Source: Arabidopsis thaliana (lineage: Eukaryota; Streptophyta; Magnoliopsida; Brassicales; Brassicaceae). From it: a stretch of DNA of 64,000 bases. The position numbers were made by a program, and so were the translations under genes. Below the pieces are notes generated by a model. That model made no database searches, was not told where the DNA came from, and worked only from the letters and a program-made list of their open reading frames with translations. Location of the stretch: contig NC_003070.9 of the NCBI RefSeq assembly GCF_000001735.4, positions 25,343,971 to 25,407,970 on the forward strand, given 5' to 3'. This document shows positions 59,196 through 64,000 of the stretch, piece by piece (within the stretch, counting starts at the first letter, position 1; each line of letters opens with the position of its first letter).

Positions 59196-61716
59196 TCCAA
59201 TCCATCTTTTCAAAATTATATATATAATCCATCCAATCTAATTAATTAAAAAGATAAAGAAGAGGATGCATGTTGTCCCTGGTATGTCAATTTTTCGTTA
59301 CCCTTTAGTTTTTTTTTATTGTGGGGAGGGTTAAAGTAGTAAGATGGATTCGATGTGTATACTAAAGTTATGTGTGGATTCCCTTTGGACCAATGGGTTT
59401 CTTTAAAACTTTTTGGAGTAGGGACCAATGTTTATGTTGTGGTGGGGATAATGTCTGTACAATTGCTAAGCGATTATTGTTGATTTCTTATATATTGTAT
59501 CAACATCTTAATTATTAACATCCGTGTGTTAACAGTTTTGAGATGTTTTTTAGTTATTAACTCAGCATAATTTCAAACCGAACCGAATCAAACCAAAATG
59601 CGTATGGTTTGTGCCGAATATGGTCCGAGCCGAACGAATAATGTATGGTTCAATGGTTTATTAGAGTGGGTTGAAGACTAGTTTTGTTTTTCAAGGCCAC
59701 TGATCAAATTTTTACCACCCCACAAAAATCGTTATGGTTTTCTTTTTGTCACTATAGACGCCCAAAATAGCAAATATTCGGATTTTAGACAACGCAGATT
59801 AGTATATGAATTTCGGCTTAAATTCTCATCTGATTATTAAAAAAGATCGAACCGAAGACCAAATTAATCACAGGATATTGTATATTGCAGTTGAATATGT
59901 GAACTATGTTTGTGGCATATAGTAGTGGTAGAGAATATATTCACATATGGTTACATTGGTCGCAGTGTGTAACATGGGCATATCTAATTTTTGCGATGAC
60001 ATTTAATTTGTCTGCAAGATCTGTAATAAGTGTTGGTTTCGTGAGTCTGACAAAACTAGAACAGAATCTCCACTAATTGGACCAGATCTGGATCTCGCTC
60101 TTTGCTCTCTTCCCTTCCCGAGACGTGGCGTTGGACAATTATTGCAATAAATGATAAGGTACCAAAATCCAAATGAGGAGCTGCAGTTTTTCAAAGTTAC
60201 TCAGAATGTACATTAAATGTTTCTATAATCCAATTGTAATCATATGACCATTGCAAATAAGTACTTAATTTTGAGTGCAATGGTGTATCTTTGTAGGAGT
60301 AAACAAATGAATTATTTATCAGCAACTTTGTCGGTGGAGAACTATTTTATCTCTTTCTGTTGTTTTGTTAATTTGTTGATTTTGGGCTAATTTTGGAAGT
60401 TTTGGTACCATGTGGATAGTTATGGTTTTTTGGAATTAGGAATGGGACACAACCTTCACGTTCATCGTAACATGTTCTAAGAAGAGTCATGTTTCACTTT
60501 AAGTGAATCTCAATCAATATATCACCGTGTACCAAATGATGGCACACTTGCAAGTTTTTCAGTACCAAAGAAAAAAAAAACTACCTCGAACAAGTGTGTA
60601 GCTAATCATTTGGTTAATCTAACACATTATTACGATAGATAATTTACTATACAGAAGAAAATAAAACACAGTAATGAGTAAAAATGATAGTGAAGCGAAT
60701 TTTACCGAATAACAGAGTGTAAGATAAAAATAAAATCTATATACTAAAAATGAACCGGAAAATGTGGCAAACCAAAACTAAGATATAAAAAAAAAAAAAA
60801 AAGTTGTTACAAATGTGAAATAAATCTTAGAGTACTACATTACTGCAGTTTGAAAAATGCCGTTTCAAAAAAGATGTCAAATATAGTAACTTTCAAAATC
60901 GGTGTTTTGAAGATGAAAAATGCGCAAGTGCTAGAGAACGAACTAATTTCCTTTTCGGGAGCAACTAACTATAATCAGATTTGATTATGATTATGATTCA
61001 AACAACATGCTTTAATAGTAGACTCTTACACTCATAGCCGTTTCAAAATATTTGACGACCATTATTAGATAGTAGATTTTTCAGTAGAACTGACTCACCT
61101 TTAAGATTAGTCGAACAACTGCTTTTGAGATTAGTCGAACGGCTTAAGTCGGATCATGTGGTTAAATAACTAGTTTTGGATCCCTAATACGATGCTGACC
61201 CGGATCACCGACGGTTATAGTTATATAAAAACAATATGTTATATCAAAATGCAACATTGTCAAGATCCAAACATGATCAAAATTGGTTTTAACCAAACAA
61301 ACAAAGAAGCATAATGAAGCATTCATGACAACTGTCTGCAGTAGACAAAAGGTACAGAACGTTATTTGACTTTCACGCATGTAAACGTTTTAACCCGACC
61401 CACCAAAATTTTTACTATCAAAACATTACAAAATACAAACCAATGATTACTCAGCTCCATTAATGTTCAACTTCATCAACCTCTAACAGTCCTATTTTTC
61501 TTAACTCATAAATGTTCATCGCTTTGAACATGAGGGACCAATCAAAACTCAATCCCTGAATCAATACACTTAAGTCTTCTAATGTCGAAAGAAAACCGCA
61601 AGCTTAATAAATTCAAAATCAGCACACCTAACCACAGTGAAAAATTATCTGTGGAATGTTCTTACATAAATACGCTTGCAAGAAAACGTAAACAATCCAA
61701 ACATGACTATCATTCA
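59196..61716. other. Gene-free region between pectate lyase and the CCT5 pseudogene
   Basis: About 2.5 kb, AT-rich. 59574-59650 contains aaaccgaaccgaatcaaacc and related words, a remnant of the CCGAA-type repeat at 318-478. No other structure is recognised. Confidence 0.45.
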
Positions 61717-62302
61717 TCAGTATTCTGATGGGGAGATGACATCATCGATCTTGATTATCTTAACTACTTGTGTTGCAAGTACGATCTGTTGCTGCTTCAT
61801 GATCAACGTTTCAAACATGTTTTGTTCCCTCATGTGTTAGCCCCTACATCGTTGCAATCAATCCCGTAGAATGGAATGTTCTCCTCTCCTGAATATTCAA
61901 CAACAAACCCAATACTTAACCCATCTTTCACAGTAACAAGCCAATATATAAAGTAAACAAAGACAAAACACATCAATCACTTACCTTAATTTGCTGAGAT
62001 TTTACAGCTGAGAGTGTTTCAATGGGCTGCAATCCACTGTTCAAAGCAAGAGCCATAGGGATAGACCTAAGAGAGATGAGATTCAAAAGGAAGAAACTAA
62101 CATATGGTGACATCTCCGTCAGGTCCTTGAAGCATTTTTTTTCCATGCCCTTGGGACCGAGAGAGGATCGGAGAATCCGAGCCACTGCTTTACCAGCGGA
62201 AATGTTGGCCTTTTGAGCATCGATGCCCTTAAGACGAGTCTTTTGATCTTGCTCTCTTAGTATAATGAACGGCCGGCCAAACTCATCGAAAGCCAAAGCC
62301 AT
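61717..62302 (-). pseudogene. Truncated CCT5 (TCP-1 epsilon chaperonin) pseudogene
   Basis: Starts [20 protein letters not shown] and continues as the N-terminus of the cytosolic chaperonin subunit CCT5 to SLGPKGM. An A8 run (62135-62142) then shifts the frame: the next codons read off-frame where the intact protein would continue K-M-L-Q-G-P-D-G-D. After an intron-like stretch (GT..AG, with ctcttag before the next block) the sequence jumps to the C-terminal [19 protein letters not shown], then QQIK and, past a second intron, [17 protein letters not shown] and a stop (61830-61832). The last block, [20 protein letters not shown] to SPSEY, is out of frame with it. Roughly 390 central residues, including the apical domain and most of the ATPase, are missing. 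A folding-active product is not possible; a short peptide could be made. The likely source is the full-length CCT5 gene elsewhere in the genome, with introns retained, so the copy arose by DNA duplication, not retroposition. Confidence 0.8.
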
Positions 62303-64000
62303 CTCTGATTCTTCACTCTCGGCGGTTCGATCCGATACAGATCTCGGATGGTAAAAGGTGAGAGCTCAAAGAAGAAGAGTGTTAAGATTTGAGATTCAAA
62401 ACGGTCGAGACATGGTACTGAGTAAAACCCTAAATCGTTAGAAATGGCAGATTCGTAAATCAAATTGTTTGAAGAAAGAGCTAAGAATAATATGCACTAC
62501 GTGGGCCTTTGGCTTATGGCCCAATATGCCTATTTTTCTTTTACTCTCATTAGCCCAACCGGTCTCGTGGTAAGGTCAAGTAACCATGGGATCGAACAAA
62601 TAAAAGTTTGATATTTCGTTTCAATCACTAATTGGCTCATTGCATACCAACCATTCTCAATTTTATTTTTTAAAAGTGGAAAATCATATAAACATTCATT
62701 TTAAATTTTGAATAAATAACACATAAAAAATCACTAAAATAATTTACTAACCAAAAGTTGATAAAATTTTTGAAGTATAACTTCATGTCTTCATCATTAT
62801 GATCACATCATGATGAATCAACAAAGTTTCTTCATAATTTATTCTTAACTTTTGTAGCTGAATTCTGAAATAATATATAGAAGATATTCACGTTTTCACA
62901 CTTTTTTTATTATTAGCTAGAGAATGTAGTTTATGTAATAAATGAAGGATATGGTATAAACATGACAAAAACAAATGACAGCCCAAAACAAGGAAGTAGG
63001 TAACAATAACATTCCTTAAAACAAGGAATTGCCCTGGTCCCTATTTGGTCCTACCCTCGAACTATAACTATATTTACATGACATGCGTTTATTATATGTA
63101 CATAGACAGATATTACGTATGTCAAACTCCATAGCTCCAAACCATTACGTATCTGACCTAGAGGGCCTCCCTAATCCTTCTTTTGTGATAGGAGATTGTA
63201 GAAAACTTATAAAAATCTATGAAACAAAAGGCTAGATTAGGCTAATATGGGCTAAATGTAATGTAATGTCTATGTGGGTGAGATTTATTCGTTGTTTTTA
63301 CGTCAAAAGGAATGTTGTCACTATACATTTATGGAACATAAACAATACTACAGATTATTTAGAAATGTATAGGCTTAGATAGTTTACACTTTGCATTGAG
63401 ATGGAGAGAGACACGACAAATCGGCCCATGCACTTTTGCGGTGAAATTGGGGAACACGACATTACGAACTATTGCACCCAAATACAAATTCTATATAGTA
63501 TGATACATGGATAATGGTACCCAACTAATCGAAAATTGTGTTCCTAGGCATAAAATCTAACTATGATATTTGTTTTAAACAAGAAAAATTCTTTCGTAAA
63601 TAATGTTTTAGAGAAAAACATGATTTGATTATCTTAAAAACTAAATCAACATAGAAAAATGAATGAGACTTTGTTATGTAACCTATGTTCTTCTCGTGAT
63701 TATTAACAAAAAAACCTCTACAATTGTTTGAATACTCTGCATTTTCCATCAGTCCATTGCAATGAAACCCTCTCAAAGGACAAAATGGTAAATTGCTCGA
63801 ACGAGTTAGTACACCATTAAATTAAAGAACCTTGACTTGTTTTGTTAGTAAACAAAAATTGGGAAATAATAATAGAAATCTCTGCAGAATAAAAACAAAA
63901 CCAACAAAAATTCCACTTTTGTGCTCTCTCCCTCTCCCTCCCCTTGGCACCAAATAAAGAGGTAGAGAGAGACGAAATAGTACGATCACTGAAGAATATC
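62303..64000. other. Right-end spacer; possible leader of a following gene
   Basis: 62303-62500 is the former 5' flank of the CCT5 pseudogene, with gtgggccttt at 62500-62509. 62555-62605 (ggtctcgtggtaag, then ccatgggatcgaac) looks like a tRNA-derived SINE head. The last 100 bases hold ctctctccctctccctcccc (63923-63942) and agagagagacg, the kind of leader often found before a plant gene; no start codon or frame is included, so I do not call one. Confidence 0.4.

Noticed and set aside
62324-62333. ggttcgatcc, an exact B-box-like word that could mark a tRNA gene
   Set aside because: No A-box at the right distance and no cloverleaf could be folded around it; it lies in the former leader of the CCT5 pseudogene.
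1-64000. CRISPR arrays, operons, ribosome binding sites, insertion sequences and other bacterial features
   Set aside because: Nothing of this kind is visible. The gene structures are spliced plant nuclear genes; the only regular short-period array is the minisatellite inside the Harbinger-like element.

Overview
This is a plant nuclear window: AT-rich spacers, GT-AG introns in most genes, plant-only protein families (type-B response regulator, LRR receptor kinase, PsbY polyprotein, HHL1) and transposon debris. I recognise the gene order as Arabidopsis thaliana chromosome 1, long arm, about At1g67630 to At1g67760. That assignment comes from recalled protein sequences and was not checked by a search. 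Two lesions (a 2-bp microsatellite frameshift in POLA2 and a 1-bp frameshift in a DUF295 gene) and a perfect 139-bp tandem duplication suggest either a non-reference accession or local assembly errors.

Layout. 1-480: TTC repeats and a CCGAA-rich repeat. 603-4317 (-): POLA2, with an E2F site just upstream. About 4970-6182: a CACTA-type terminus next to a decayed PI4-kinase-gamma pseudogene. 6188-13397: an inverted repeat with arms of about 0.9 kb enclosing an LHT amino-acid transporter (-) and a frameshifted DUF295 gene (+). A solo LTR with a 5-bp target duplication splits only the left arm. 13.4-15.8 kb: repeats, including a Helitron 3' end. 15862-24494: two SRP72 genes (-) flanking a YqaJ/lambda-exonuclease-like nuclease and a 64-aa protein (+). 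25116-29760: membrane-anchored M3 oligopeptidase, 20 exons, two GC-AG introns. 30325-31746: HHL1. 32428-32705: the tandem duplication. 33024-34935 (-): ARR11. 35-42.5 kb: gene-free, with a hAT MITE and a LINE-like tail. 42524-46886: malectin/LRR receptor kinase. 47706-49395: KCR1. 50459-51028 (-): PSBY. 51-57.6 kb: gene-free, with a Harbinger-like element carrying a 27-bp minisatellite of E2F-like motifs. 57690-59195: pectate lyase. 61717-62302 (-): CCT5-derived pseudogene. 62.3-64 kb: spacer.

The genes do not form an operon or one pathway. They are ordinary nuclear genes: replication priming (POLA2), ER targeting (SRP72 twice), very-long-chain fatty acid elongation (KCR1), photosystem II (PSBY, HHL1), cytokinin response (ARR11), amino-acid uptake (LHT) and cell-wall pectin (pectate lyase). 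I found no clearly new multi-gene system. The most notable items are the lesions, the dated inverted repeat and solo LTR, the E2F-motif array in a transposon, and the paired SRP72 genes.
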